NCBI GenBank assembly: GCA_965230525.1
Contig: OZ246008.1
Location: 4,650,001-4,714,000, forward strand
Origin: GCA-002733465 sp965230525
Lineage (GTDB): Bacteria; Pseudomonadota; Gammaproteobacteria; Enterobacterales; Kangiellaceae
Length of the DNA: 64,000 bases
Reading direction: 5' to 3'
In this document: one piece after another, positions 27,796 to 36,310 of the stretch
Position numbering within the stretch: the stretch's first letter is position 1
How the letters are laid out: each line of letters opens with the position of its first letter
Position numbers and translations under genes: made by a program
Notes under the pieces: model-generated
The model's input: the letters and a program-made list of their open reading frames with translations, nothing else
What the model was told of the DNA's origin: nothing
Databases searched by the model: none

Positions 27796-28407
27796 ATGAT
27801 TAACTTATTGATCGCTGAAGACCAAGCAATGTTACTTACAACCTTGGCGACATTATTGGATTTGGAAGACGACATCTGTGTAATTCATCAATCAAAAGAT
27901 GGACAAGATGCTCTCGACTTCATTAGTCAACCCGATAGACCGAATATTGATATTTTAATTAGTGATATCGAAATGCCACGAATGACCGGCATTGAGCTAA
28001 TTCAGGCAATCAAAGAACAGCAATTACCGATAAAACCAATCATACTTACGACGTTCTCGCGCGCCGGCTATTTACGTAGAGCCATGGATGCCGGAGTAAA
28101 AGGCTACTTACTTAAAGATTCACCGTCTGAAGAACTATTAGCTGCCATCCGAAAGATTGCCTCCGGTGGTAAAGTGATAGCCCCAGAGCTATTACAAGAC
28201 GCTTGGATGGAAATGGATCCATTGACAGAGAAAGAGCGAAAGGCTCTTCAGTTGGCAAAGACAGGAGCGAGCACCGAGGAAATCGCAGAAGCACTTCACC
28301 TTTCTGCTGGCACGGTAAGAAATTACTTATCTTCTGCTTGCAGTAAGCTTGATGCAAAAAACCGCGTAGAAGCGGCTCGGATTGCTCATCAGAATGGCTG
28401 GTTATAA
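27796..28407 (+). CDS. NarL/FixJ-type response regulator
   Basis: Partner of the DesK-type kinase. The receiver domain has the acidic pair AEDQ near the start, phosphoacceptor Asp57 in LISDIEMPRMTG (numbered from ATG 27796), Thr in LTTFSR and Lys in GYLLKDS. The C-terminal LuxR-type HTH is LTEKERKALQLAKTGASTEEIAEALHLSAGTVRNYL. ATG 27796 (MINLLIAED) is preferred to ATG 27781, because GGAAAT sits correctly for it and the family begins with a short I-x-L-L-I-A-E-D strand. Likely autoregulates the 23-28 kb operon, which is inference. Confidence 0.94.
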   Translation: MINLLIAEDQAMLLTTLATLLDLEDDICVIHQSKDGQDALDFISQPDRPNIDILISDIEMPRMTGIELIQAIKEQQLPIKPIILTTFSRAGYLRRAMDAGVKGYLLKDSPSEELLAAIRKIASGGKVIAPELLQDAWMEMDPLTEKERKALQLAKTGASTEEIAEALHLSAGTVRNYLSSACSKLDAKNRVEAARIAHQNGWL

Positions 28408-28493
28408 ATTTTAATATTATTTTTTTGATGGAGTATTGGTCTAACGAATTCGGAACTAATACAGATAGTGGGTTCACTGTTCTCACCAACCAC

Positions 28494-28519
28494 TGTGGCG
28501 CACTGAAGTGCGACCTACA
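28494..28519. repeat. Short palindromic extragenic repeat
   Basis: The 26-bp near-palindrome (TGTGGCGCACT... to ...GTGCGACCTACA) contains the perfect arms CGCACT (28499-28504) and AGTGCG (28507-28512). It lies in the convergent gap after the response regulator gene. It resembles a type of TGTAGGTCG-x-CTTxAG-x palindrome that I recall as scattered in many environmental genomes; only one copy was noticed in this window. Confidence 0.5.
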
Positions 28520-28604
28520 CGGGTATACTCGGCGATGGTCTTTTTTTGAGGTACTGTCTTCAGTCTGACAATGCGCTTATCGCCTACTCGCTTTCCTTTA
28601 TGCT

Positions 28605-29090
28605 TTACCGGTTTGCTTTTAGCCTTGTGAGGTAAACCTTTGCTCCGACCATAACGGCTAAACAATTCAGAAGAAGAACTGACAGTTTCCCGAATGTTCC
28701 AACTTCGATTTGTAAGCTAAAAAGACTGTAGCTTAGATACGCAACACACACTATACCTGCTGCAAGATAAGGATTACTCTGGGCATAGCGCGCTGAAAGC
28801 CGACCGGCAAACAGCGAAACAATCAAGCCAATGATGGTCATCACGAAACTAAAAAATGACAAAAAGCCTATATCAAAAAGTTCAGTCTCGAACGACTGTT
28901 CTGATTCTGGAGAATCGAGGATTAAAACAAAAAAAACAAAGCTAGATAATGCACTAGCGATAACTGAAACAACAATATTAAACAAGATCCCAATTAACAC
29001 TCCGATAAACACGGAGTCAACACCGACACTGCCTGCTTTTATTTCCGAGCTTGGTGAACGGTAAATATCATCTTTCACGGACGCGCTCAC
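28605..29090 (-). CDS. Hypothetical four-helix membrane protein
   Basis: The 161-residue product starts MSASVKDDIYRSPSSEI and has four hydrophobic helices (about 25-55, 70-95, 105-122, 130-150), ending in a basic tail YLTRLKANR. The short N-terminal tail with a YRSP-S-E motif before the first helix is common among small uncharacterised gammaproteobacterial membrane proteins. No family name can be given. The gene is convergent with the response regulator gene and about 300 bp downstream of the TerB-like gene's start. Confidence 0.65.
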   Translation of the reverse strand: MSASVKDDIYRSPSSEIKAGSVGVDSVFIGVLIGILFNIVVSVIASALSSFVFFVLILDSPESEQSFETELFDIGFLSFFSFVMTIIGLIVSLFAGRLSARYAQSNPYLAAGIVCVAYLSYSLFSLQIEVGTFGKLSVLLLNCLAVMVGAKVYLTRLKANR

Positions 29091-29171
29091 TGGTTAAGTC
29101 AGCTAGGATTAATTCTGTATCACAATTTGCAGGAAAAATCGTGGACATTCGTTGGTGGCTAGCTTATTTGG

Positions 29172-29411
29172 CTAGCCTTTTATTTTTTGCTCTACTTTCT
29201 TAAGCATTGTTTGCATCGCTTCATCGACTTCATGCGGTTCGACTCGAGAAATTATGTTTTGCAGTACTCTAATTTCATTTTGGTCAATATTTCCATCCCT
29301 TTCAGCTATAGCTAAAATATTTGCTAACTCTTTTGCATCAAGCTTTCCATCGTTCGAAAAACACTCGATTGAACGAAAAGACATTTCCAAATAATCACGT
29401 GATTCAGCCAT
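29172..29411 (-). CDS. Small TerB/EF-hand-like acidic protein
   Basis: The 79-residue, mostly helical cytosolic protein has two short acidic loops, DGKLDAKEL (21-29) and DGNIDQNEI (39-47), each between helices. This is the pattern of TerB-like (tellurite-resistance) helical domains and is reminiscent of EF-hands, though the loops are shorter than the canonical 12 residues. Function unknown; metal binding is possible but unproven. It starts at ATG 29411 (MAESRDYLEM). A short stem, GGCTAGC/GCTAGCC (29157-29177), overlaps its stop codon. Confidence 0.65.
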   Translation of the reverse strand: MAESRDYLEMSFRSIECFSNDGKLDAKELANILAIAERDGNIDQNEIRVLQNIISRVEPHEVDEAMQTMLKKVEQKIKG

Positions 29412-29618
29412 TGTTAATTCCTTTAATTTTTAGATGAGAGTCTATGTCGACATTATGGACTGAGCTATTAAACACTATTAGCGTGAAAAAGGTCAACAAT
29501 GTTTTTTAACACTGTTTTTACTTTTCTCACACTCTACTAAATACTCTTTCAAGATTAGTGCCGATAAGCACCTAAACTTGAAACAGCTGACTTATAACGA
29601 ATAATGACAATTTTTTCG

Positions 29619-30449
29619 TTAACTTTTTATTTTTGTAAATCGTACCAACAACACTAAAGCAACCAGTGCGCCCCAGCCGAAACTTCCCCCGCCTCCACCT
29701 GAGCCATAATAGTTCTTATCATACTCAACTTTAACCTCCTCTCCTTTTTTTGCGCGTTCTTTAAACTTGAGTAGTTCAGTTGAAAGATTTTCAGTCATCT
29801 GCTCAGAAGCGACTTTAAAACTATTAGCGCGCATTTCGCGATTACCTTTTTCAAATCCAACTGCGGTGTGATTTCGTGAAGCAGTATGGATACCGGGTGC
29901 TCTGAACAGCATCTTACGAGTTTTAACATCAAAAACCGCAGTATCAACAAAGGTTTGAAACTCAGTTGACTCGCCTTTAACAAAATAAGCGCCCACAATG
30001 GTCCAATAGGCCAAAGACGATTTGCGAAGTTCATGAATAGACACTTGGTCGTAAGAAACGAGCGCCATCACATCAACATTATAGAGCGATGCAATTTGTT
30101 CAACCGTCACAAACCCCTTGCCCTGCTTTAAATAGATTTCAGGAATAATTTGTATATGTTTTACGCTTTCATCGGAGCGAAACCGTTCTGCGACTTTGTC
30201 CAGCAACGCCTGTTTTTGGTATTCAGTGAGGGTAATCCTATGGTCATAGGTGGATTCAGGAATAAACGCTATACCAACTCTCAATGGTAATTTAAGCAAC
30301 GGCATGCGGTCCTCGGAATGCGAAATTTGTTGCCCTTTGGGGTACAGGTAACCAACGAGATTACTTGAGACACCGCGCTGTGGCTGGGTCGTCATACAGG
30401 CCGATAATAACAATATCAGCCCAAAGCTACATATTAGTTTAACTTTCAT
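29619..30449 (-). CDS. Rhombotarget lipoprotein with GlyGly-CTERM signal
   Basis: The 276-residue protein carries two sorting signals. At the N-terminus MKVKLICSFGLILLLSACM is a lipoprotein signal (lipid on Cys18). At the C-terminus a Gly-rich stretch GSGGGGGS is followed by a membrane helix GWGALVALVLLVRF and the basic end TKIKS, which is the GlyGly-CTERM pattern cut by rhombosortase. The combination matches the rhombotarget lipoprotein family as I recall it. The body contains YLYPKGQQ near the start and VDVMALVSYDQVSIHE in the middle. A rhombosortase should exist elsewhere in the genome; none is in this window. Function beyond sorting is unknown. Confidence 0.85.
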   Translation of the reverse strand: MKVKLICSFGLILLLSACMTTQPQRGVSSNLVGYLYPKGQQISHSEDRMPLLKLPLRVGIAFIPESTYDHRITLTEYQKQALLDKVAERFRSDESVKHIQIIPEIYLKQGKGFVTVEQIASLYNVDVMALVSYDQVSIHELRKSSLAYWTIVGAYFVKGESTEFQTFVDTAVFDVKTRKMLFRAPGIHTASRNHTAVGFEKGNREMRANSFKVASEQMTENLSTELLKFKERAKKGEEVKVEYDKNYYGSGGGGGSFGWGALVALVLLVRFTKIKS

Positions 30450-30840
30450 TTGATAGTCCTCATTTTATCTAGGTGTAAACCAATGCTCCTTTGGAAGGGT
30501 TATCTTATTCGTTAAAATCGATGCGACTAGCGCTAACCCTAAAGTCCAATATGACTGATTGCTAAGTATTAAATAATGCAACCATCAGCATTGACTGAAC
30601 TTTAAGAAATTCATCTAAACACCACCTAAAAACACATTTTAGAAACCTTATGCCCCCAACCAAGCCAAGATTGAGCGTTTAATTAAAGAAAAGACAAAGC
30701 CTTAACTCGTTGTTTTTATTGACTTTCAAGTTCAATCAAACTCTCTCAAGCTATTTTCAAGCTTTGATTTGCGAACTGCATAGAATCAATCTCATGAATT
30801 TCGAACATCAACCCATTTTTGATAAAGAAAGGACATCATC
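30450..30840. other. Intergenic, no gene seen
   Basis: Divergent gap of about 390 bp between the rhombotarget lipoprotein and the large helical protein. It is AT-rich with no credible open frame. AAAGGA lies at the right distance before ATG 30841. No clear operator was seen. Confidence 0.5.
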
Positions 30841-33800
30841 ATGAATAAAAACACACGATTAAAGCGCCAAAAATTCACTACAAAACGGCTAGTTTTGCCA
30901 ATTATCTCGTTGCTGACTCTCAGCATTTTTTCGAGTTCCAGTTGGGCCGCTAATGAGTGCCGACTTAAATACAAATCGGGAAACTCAGGCTTTCGATATC
31001 AAAATGTCGACCAAGGAAGAACTACTAACCTAACTCGAAGTAACTTCAAGGAAGCATACAATGTAGGTCGAAATGATATGCAGTTAACGCTTGAATACGT
31101 AGATGCCTTCGGTCGTACTCAATCAGAAAAGATGACACTGATAAAGTCGGGTTCGGCGACCATTCCAATACCGCCCGTGCCGCTTTTCAATAAAAAACTT
31201 AAATCGATCAAGTGTCAACGAGTGGCCACTGTTATTGATACCCTTGCCTATACTCAACGCCTTGGCTCGTCAGCTGGAAATATTGTTAGCCAAGCAACTC
31301 GTGACGCTACGACGGCAATCAATACAGCAGCACAAAATACAGCGAATCTTTTTTCGGCACAAAATGCCGCGCAACTAAAATCGCGTTCAGAAATAGCCAT
31401 TGCTGATGTACGTAATGCGCTGGCAGCTGCCAAGCGAGGCGCAAATAACACGACTAACAAGGTTCGAACTAATCTCGCTCGAAGTTTTCCGGAGGTTAAT
31501 GCGGCAGCGGCAGCGACTCAGCAATATACTTGGCAGGTGTCAGATGCGGTTGTATCGCAAGGTCGACAAAATATTGAAGCGACGTTGGCAAAACTAAACC
31601 AACTCGATAAGAAGTACAAAGTTTCGCAAACTGCATCTGCTCTTGTTTCGGTCAATCTAGCCAAAGATTTTCCGGAAATCAATTCGTTAAAAAACGTGCG
31701 TTGCCGGGTTTCTAGCTCACCACTGGTCAAGTTTCAAGGTGGAATTGCCAACTTAAAAAAAGAGCTAGAAAAACTCGACCGAAAATATAAGTTTAGTCAG
31801 GGAGTTAAAAACGTTTCGCAGGCACTAGTGAAGATACCTTCCTCGTCACAACGTCTACTTAAAACCAGGGTTGACTTTGGTAAATGCTCTCAAGCGTTTG
31901 GTAGCTTTAAACGAGAATTGGCTTCGGATTATCTACTACTAAATCGTTACCTAGCGTCCGTACTGACAGAGCTTAAGAAATTAAGAGCGAGTCAGTTTAA
32001 AGGTCAACAAGGCAAATTCTTTCAACAGATCCGCAAATTAATAACAACCACTGAACAACTACTTCGAGAGTTAAAAGCGCAGGAGAAAAGAAAAAATGAT
32101 ATGGAAGCAGCCGAAAAAGCTCACGAGAAAGCGTTTGAACGCATCAAGAAAGACTTGGGTCCGATTCAAGACGATCTCGAGAAGCTACCCGGTGGTGAGC
32201 TTATTGTGGCGGCAGGTTTAGAGATTAAATCTCTAGTGCCCGAGTGGCTAACCGATGATCCCAAAAGAACGCAGCAGCTGTTAACCGCAGAAATAAAAGC
32301 AGCAGAAGCTTATCGCAAAGCAATTCAAGAGCATGAGGATGGAAAGTTAAAAGTAAAACGTAAATTTGATCAATGGGTCGAGCAATCGGGACAAACGATA
32401 AAAATGGCATCACAGTTGAAAATTAAGTTGCCTCGCAATAGTCAATTGCTTAAAACGCTCGCAGCAGTACCTAATCTGCAGGCATTGTGGCAAGTCGGTC
32501 ATACCGCAGTAAAATGTATGGATACCGCATTGGCACATGCAATCAAGGTAGCAGGTACTATTCTAGACGTAATCGAGCAATATCAAAAAAATGTAGTCAA
32601 AGCGACGCTTAAGTCACTGCCTAGCGATGTCGCTGCCGCCTTGATTGAACTCAACGCTTCGGTAGTGGGATTACAACAAGCAAGTGACAATGCGATTACA
32701 TTAGACGATTACAACAAAGCCAAGAACGAATTTTCTGCAACCATTAATTCGCTCATGCAATTATTAAATCAGGATCCTTCCGCAAATAACTTTCAAACAC
32801 GGATTGATCAGCTTTTTAATAAGCTTCGCGCAGATATTATTAAACTGAGAAGAGCGGGTGTGACAGTAGAAAAGAAATTATCGAAAGCCAAGGCCGCTGC
32901 AGTTCGTTTTTCAAGCGCTCAGGCTAAATTAAATCAACTTGGGAAGAAATATCGCAGACAGCTTGCCCAAGATGTTTTTACCGTCATCAAATCGGCTGTA
33001 GGTGTAGAAGTTCAATGGAACGCTGTTATGGCAATACCTAAGCAAATGGCAGACTGTGCGGATAAGTTTGCAGTACCGCTTGAGCGCTCAATTAAAACTT
33101 TTACGTCTCGCTTAAGAAAGCTACTTGAAAGCAAGGCACAAGTTGCCGCTAACGCGATACCGAAACCAATCAAAGACAAATTATCGATATCATTAAGCGG
33201 CTTTAGAGAAGTTCAATCTAAATTTGTTAGTCTACAGCGTTCAGTGGCTTCCGCTAAAACCGCTTTCGAGCAATTTAGCACGGCACAACAACTCGCCATA
33301 AACTCACTCGTGCCACTGCCTAAGAGCGATGCAGTAAGTCGCACTCAGGAGTCGGTCAACAAACTGAATAGCCTAAATCAAAAACTTGCGAAAGCGAATG
33401 ATGATTGGGCTCAGTTAAACCGTGCGCAACAAACAGCGTTACGCCAAATGGCAGACTTAGCTAACGCCATGAGATCACAAGCCAATGAACTACGTAAAGA
33501 TGCACAGCAGCTAAAATACACTGCATTTAACGGTAATATCATTGCCAGTCAAGCTTCTGGAGCTAACAATTTGATCGCTCTATGGGGTAAAGCGGCGCGA
33601 ACCCTCCCTAATAGACTCGCTTCACTGGCAACGGGCGGATTATCTGCTGAGATTGAAGCGCAAATAAATCAGGGACTGAACTGGATGAACAGCAAACAAG
33701 CAAGCTTAAACAGCTGTATCTCGACTGCAGCAACTAAGCGGAGTTCTATCATGAGCAATTCGGTAAAAGTTGCGGCTGTTAATCGCACAATTGCTGGTCT

Positions 33801-34104
33801 AAATGCCGAAGCACTCGCGGTTATTAATGGCTTAAAATCCTTAGTCCCACCAAAGCCAAATTTGTTAAGTCAAGTGAGTGGGATTTTGAATAACGCCAAG
33901 CAATTAATTTCGCGCCTCGATGGAATGAAAACCCAGGCCGCCAATAATTTTCTATCCCAAGTCAGTAGTTTGCGAAGTCAATTAAACCAAGCCAAAAGTT
34001 GTGTGGTCAATAACCTAAACCAAGTGGATTCTAAAAAGTCAGAGTTATTGGGTTTGTTAAATCAACCTGCCCAACGAAATACTCGCTCTCGCCGTCGAGG
34101 ATAA
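30841..34104 (+). CDS. Large secreted alpha-helical protein, no recognised family
   Basis: The 1087 residues begin with a basic leader and signal peptide, probably cut after SSSSWAA (about 37). A short N-terminal module (about 38-125) has three cysteines, starts ECRLKYKSGNSGFRYQN and looks beta-rich. From about 130 to the end the protein is almost entirely helical and Lys/Gln/Ala-rich, with coiled-coil-like stretches (for example 395-450). A motif LNQLDKKYKVSQ recurs near residues 252, 308 (LEKLDRKYKFSQ) and 696 (LNQLGKKYRRQ), suggesting internal duplication. It ends in a basic tail RNTRSRRRG. There are no membrane helices after the signal, so it is periplasmic or exported. No function is proposed. 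A strong terminator follows, so it is a single-gene unit. Confidence 0.75.
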   Translation: MNKNTRLKRQKFTTKRLVLPIISLLTLSIFSSSSWAANECRLKYKSGNSGFRYQNVDQGRTTNLTRSNFKEAYNVGRNDMQLTLEYVDAFGRTQSEKMTLIKSGSATIPIPPVPLFNKKLKSIKCQRVATVIDTLAYTQRLGSSAGNIVSQATRDATTAINTAAQNTANLFSAQNAAQLKSRSEIAIADVRNALAAAKRGANNTTNKVRTNLARSFPEVNAAAAATQQYTWQVSDAVVSQGRQNIEATLAKLNQLDKKYKVSQTASALVSVNLAKDFPEINSLKNVRCRVSSSPLVKFQGGIANLKKELEKLDRKYKFSQGVKNVSQALVKIPSSSQRLLKTRVDFGKCSQAFGSFKRELASDYLLLNRYLASVLTELKKLRASQFKGQQGKFFQQIRKLITTTEQLLRELKAQEKRKNDMEAAEKAHEKAFERIKKDLGPIQDDLEKLPGGELIVAAGLEIKSLVPEWLTDDPKRTQQLLTAEIKAAEAYRKAIQEHEDGKLKVKRKFDQWVEQSGQTIKMASQLKIKLPRNSQLLKTLAAVPNLQALWQVGHTAVKCMDTALAHAIKVAGTILDVIEQYQKNVVKATLKSLPSDVAAALIELNASVVGLQQASDNAITLDDYNKAKNEFSATINSLMQLLNQDPSANNFQTRIDQLFNKLRADIIKLRRAGVTVEKKLSKAKAAAVRFSSAQAKLNQLGKKYRRQLAQDVFTVIKSAVGVEVQWNAVMAIPKQMADCADKFAVPLERSIKTFTSRLRKLLESKAQVAANAIPKPIKDKLSISLSGFREVQSKFVSLQRSVASAKTAFEQFSTAQQLAINSLVPLPKSDAVSRTQESVNKLNSLNQKLAKANDDWAQLNRAQQTALRQMADLANAMRSQANELRKDAQQLKYTAFNGNIIASQASGANNLIALWGKAARTLPNRLASLATGGLSAEIEAQINQGLNWMNSKQASLNSCISTAATKRSSIMSNSVKVAAVNRTIAGLNAEALAVINGLKSLVPPKPNLLSQVSGILNNAKQLISRLDGMKTQAANNFLSQVSSLRSQLNQAKSCVVNNLNQVDSKKSELLGLLNQPAQRNTRSRRRG

Positions 34105-34118
34105 TCCACTAAAAAATA

Positions 34119-34149
34119 AAAAGGCATGCTCTAATCAAGCATGCCTTTT
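34119..34149 (+). terminator. Rho-independent terminator after the large helical protein gene
   Basis: Perfect 12-bp stem, arms 34119-34130 (AAAAGGCATGCT) and 34138-34149 (AGCATGCCTTTT), with a 7-nt loop, 14 nt after the stop codon. The A/T ends make it usable from both directions, which also suits the amphi-Trp gene on the other strand. Confidence 0.9.
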
Positions 34150-34198
34150 GTTCAATCAAAAACTAATCACTTAAAGGGTAAAAAAATATTCAAAATGA

Positions 34199-34423
34199 TT
34201 AATCGTTGCTCCACTTAATTTGGAACTCAATTTCTTCTTCGTTATCTTCGCGCTCATGTTCAATATTATATATCGCTCTGACTGGCACATAGATTCGTTC
34301 ACCTGCAATTTGAATTTCGAACTTTTCGCCGGTTTCCAGCGCATCAGCTAACCGTCGTAATTTTGCTACAAACTCGGATGTTGAGTAACTCTTTTCTATA
34401 TCTCTATCTTCTTTTCCACTCAT
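34199..34423 (-). CDS. Amphi-Trp domain protein
   Basis: A small protein of about 74 residues with the amphi-Trp pattern: EFVAKLRRLADALETGEKFEI, a strand-turn RIYVPV and the closing EEEIEFQIKW with Trp near the C-terminus. Function unknown; such proteins are usually short, single-domain and cytosolic. ATG 34423 (MSGKEDRDIEK) is preferred over the frame's first start at 34471, because GGAGA lies at proper distance and the earlier residues (MCKIIILFNQ) look like translated leader. Confidence 0.82.
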   Translation of the reverse strand: MSGKEDRDIEKSYSTSEFVAKLRRLADALETGEKFEIQIAGERIYVPVRAIYNIEHEREDNEEEIEFQIKWSND

Positions 34424-34710
34424 TGTATTGTCTCCGTTAGGTTGATTAAATAAAATAATGATTTTGCACAAACTGGCCTTTTAGTCGTTGCCTTTTGCTT
34501 GAGTTTAAACCGGAAAGGCTTTGCGACGCAATCGCTTGCTTATACGAACGAACGAGTGAGCTTGAGATTCCTAAGAGAGGCTTATGTTTTCAATTTTCTG
34601 GGTTTTCGTTTTTTGTAATGAGATTAACAGTTATGAGTAATATACTCGATCGATCGCGCCCAGCACACGATGACTGGGCTTCACAATGTTTTCACGAGGG
34701 TTGAAAAAAG

Positions 34711-34738
34711 AAAAATTGCTAGGCTTTACGCCTAGCAA
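34711..34738 (-). terminator. Rho-independent terminator overlapping the end of the PGPGW gene
   Basis: Arms 34716-34724 and 34730-34738 form a perfect 9-bp stem with a 5-nt loop; on the minus strand it is followed by a run of five T. The stem covers the last codons (ARRKA) and stop of the gene itself. Confidence 0.85.
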
Positions 34739-35030
34739 AAAAGTCATCTGCTTTTTTTGCAGATGCAGAGAGAATAGTTTGAAATTTTCTTAGCCATTTA
34801 CGTGCCCCAGGGTATTCAAGCGCCAAGATCCCAAGCCCAACGACAACTAATAGAAAACCGGGGCCAGGTAATACAAACATAATGATACCCAGTAAAGTTA
34901 TAAATACGCCAGCGACGGTAATAATGGCCTTTTTCGCTGGACGACCCACAGGGTTATCAAAAACCTCACGAAATGCGCGCTTTACTCGCAGCATAAAAGA
35001 ATCTATCAATTGTTGTTTTGTTCTCATCAA
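34719..35030 (-). CDS. PGPGW-type transmembrane protein
   Basis: The 103-residue inner-membrane protein has two closely spaced helices (about 34-72). They flank the signature FVLPGPGFLLVVVGLGILALEYPGARKWL, as in the PGPGW family of putative transmembrane proteins. The N-terminal 30 residues are basic and amphipathic; the tail FFARRKA is encoded within the terminator stem. Function unknown. ACGAGGGAGG-like sequence lies upstream of ATG 35030. Confidence 0.85.
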   Translation of the reverse strand: MMRTKQQLIDSFMLRVKRAFREVFDNPVGRPAKKAIITVAGVFITLLGIIMFVLPGPGFLLVVVGLGILALEYPGARKWLRKFQTILSASAKKADDFFARRKA

Positions 35031-35213
35031 ACACCTCCCTCTCGGCTGTCTAAGATTGAGTTTACCTCTTATTTAGATATCTAGGTTTGACAAGATGTAA
35101 CAAGAGTTGAATGCTTATAACTTATTGATTTTAAATAAATTAGAAGGAACTATAAGTTTAACTAAAAGGTCAACTTGCGGCTATTTTCGCGAATTCATGG
35201 AATATTTATTCAT

Positions 35214-36257
35214 CTAGTCTTCGTTTTCTGGACCAAGCATTATCGCTATCCATTGTGTACTTGGACTAGTTTCTAAAGCGATCTTAATGGTCATAGTCAA
35301 CGGAACTGATAAAAACATACCAACAGAACCAAAGATCCACCCCCAAAAGATTAAAGAAAGAAATACCACAAAGGTCGAAAGCCCGAGCATTTTACCCATA
35401 AACTTTGGCTCTAAAAAGTTGCCCACAACGGTATTAGCGACTGCAAAGGTAATCGCTGTCCAGAAAACTGCCGCCGGTCCTAATTGCACAAAAGCTAAAA
35501 TCAATGGGGGAATTGCAGCGATGATCGATCCGATATTGGGTATGTAGTTGAGTAAGAAAGCCAGCATCCCCCACAAAAAAGGATAGTCCACGCCAATAAA
35601 ATATAACGAGAGCGAAACGATAAACCCAGTAAATAAACTGGCGACGGTTTTAATTGCCAGATAATGTCTAATTTTTCCTAGAATTCGATTAACGTGAATC
35701 ATTTTATCTTTGCTATCCGAGAACGCTCTAGCAAATTTATCTGGAAAGCTCGACATTTCGGCAAGTATAAAAATAACACTCAAAAAGATAATAAAAAACT
35801 CTTGGAAAATTAGATTTACCCCACTCACTACTCTGCTCACTAAGGCAATGCCGTACTGATCAATAAGAGCAGCAAGTTCTAAACCCTCTATTGGTAAGCC
35901 TTTGTCCGCCAACCACTGAAAAGCGCCTCCGAGACTCTGATCTAGTTTTGCTGAATAGACTTCTTTGTTCGCGCTAAATGACTGAATTGAATCGCCAACT
36001 AAATAACCGATAAAACCCAAAAAAGCTAACACGGCGGTCAATACGATTAAAATCGAAATGCCTTGAGGGATTTTTTGACGATTCAACCATTTAATAGGTG
36101 GCACACACACTACTGCAATAAATAATGCTAAGAGAAACTCCGCAAGAATTGGCGCCGCTACTTTTAGTCCAGCCACCACTATCACAAATGCCGCAAGGTT
36201 AACCAAAAGTGAGCTATGGTTTGATTTATTATTTGGATTGCTGAGCGGCTCGTTCAT
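35214..36257 (-). CDS. AI-2E family transporter
   Basis: Polytopic membrane protein of the AI-2E (autoinducer-2 exporter-like, UPF0118) family, 347 residues with about eight helices. The recognisable core is LWGMLAFLLNYIPNIGSIIAAIPPLILAFVQLGPAAV (about 229-265), followed by VGNFLEPKFMGKMLGLSTFVVFLSLIFWGWIFG. Family members export diverse small molecules or ions; assignment to AI-2 itself is not justified. It lies 53 bp downstream of the cytochrome b561 gene on the same strand. Confidence 0.93.
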   Translation of the reverse strand: MNEPLSNPNNKSNHSSLLVNLAAFVIVVAGLKVAAPILAEFLLALFIAVVCVPPIKWLNRQKIPQGISILIVLTAVLAFLGFIGYLVGDSIQSFSANKEVYSAKLDQSLGGAFQWLADKGLPIEGLELAALIDQYGIALVSRVVSGVNLIFQEFFIIFLSVIFILAEMSSFPDKFARAFSDSKDKMIHVNRILGKIRHYLAIKTVASLFTGFIVSLSLYFIGVDYPFLWGMLAFLLNYIPNIGSIIAAIPPLILAFVQLGPAAVFWTAITFAVANTVVGNFLEPKFMGKMLGLSTFVVFLSLIFWGWIFGSVGMFLSVPLTMTIKIALETSPSTQWIAIMLGPENED

Positions 36258-36310
36258 TTGGTTTCCCTTTACTTTGTTACGCGGATACTTTTGGCCATGT
36301 TAAGTAAACT

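Noticed and set aside
28483..28665. Basic 60-residue minus-strand frame looking like a transposase or ribosomal-protein remnant
   Set aside because: Half of it is the 28605-29090 membrane protein read in another frame, and the rest is the palindromic repeat.
34495..34704. 69-residue frame between the amphi-Trp and PGPGW genes
   Set aside because: It starts at TTG without a ribosome site, and its composition is not protein-like.
35214..36257. Quorum-sensing AI-2 exporter
   Set aside because: The family name is historical; no lux or lsr genes are near, so only family membership is claimed.
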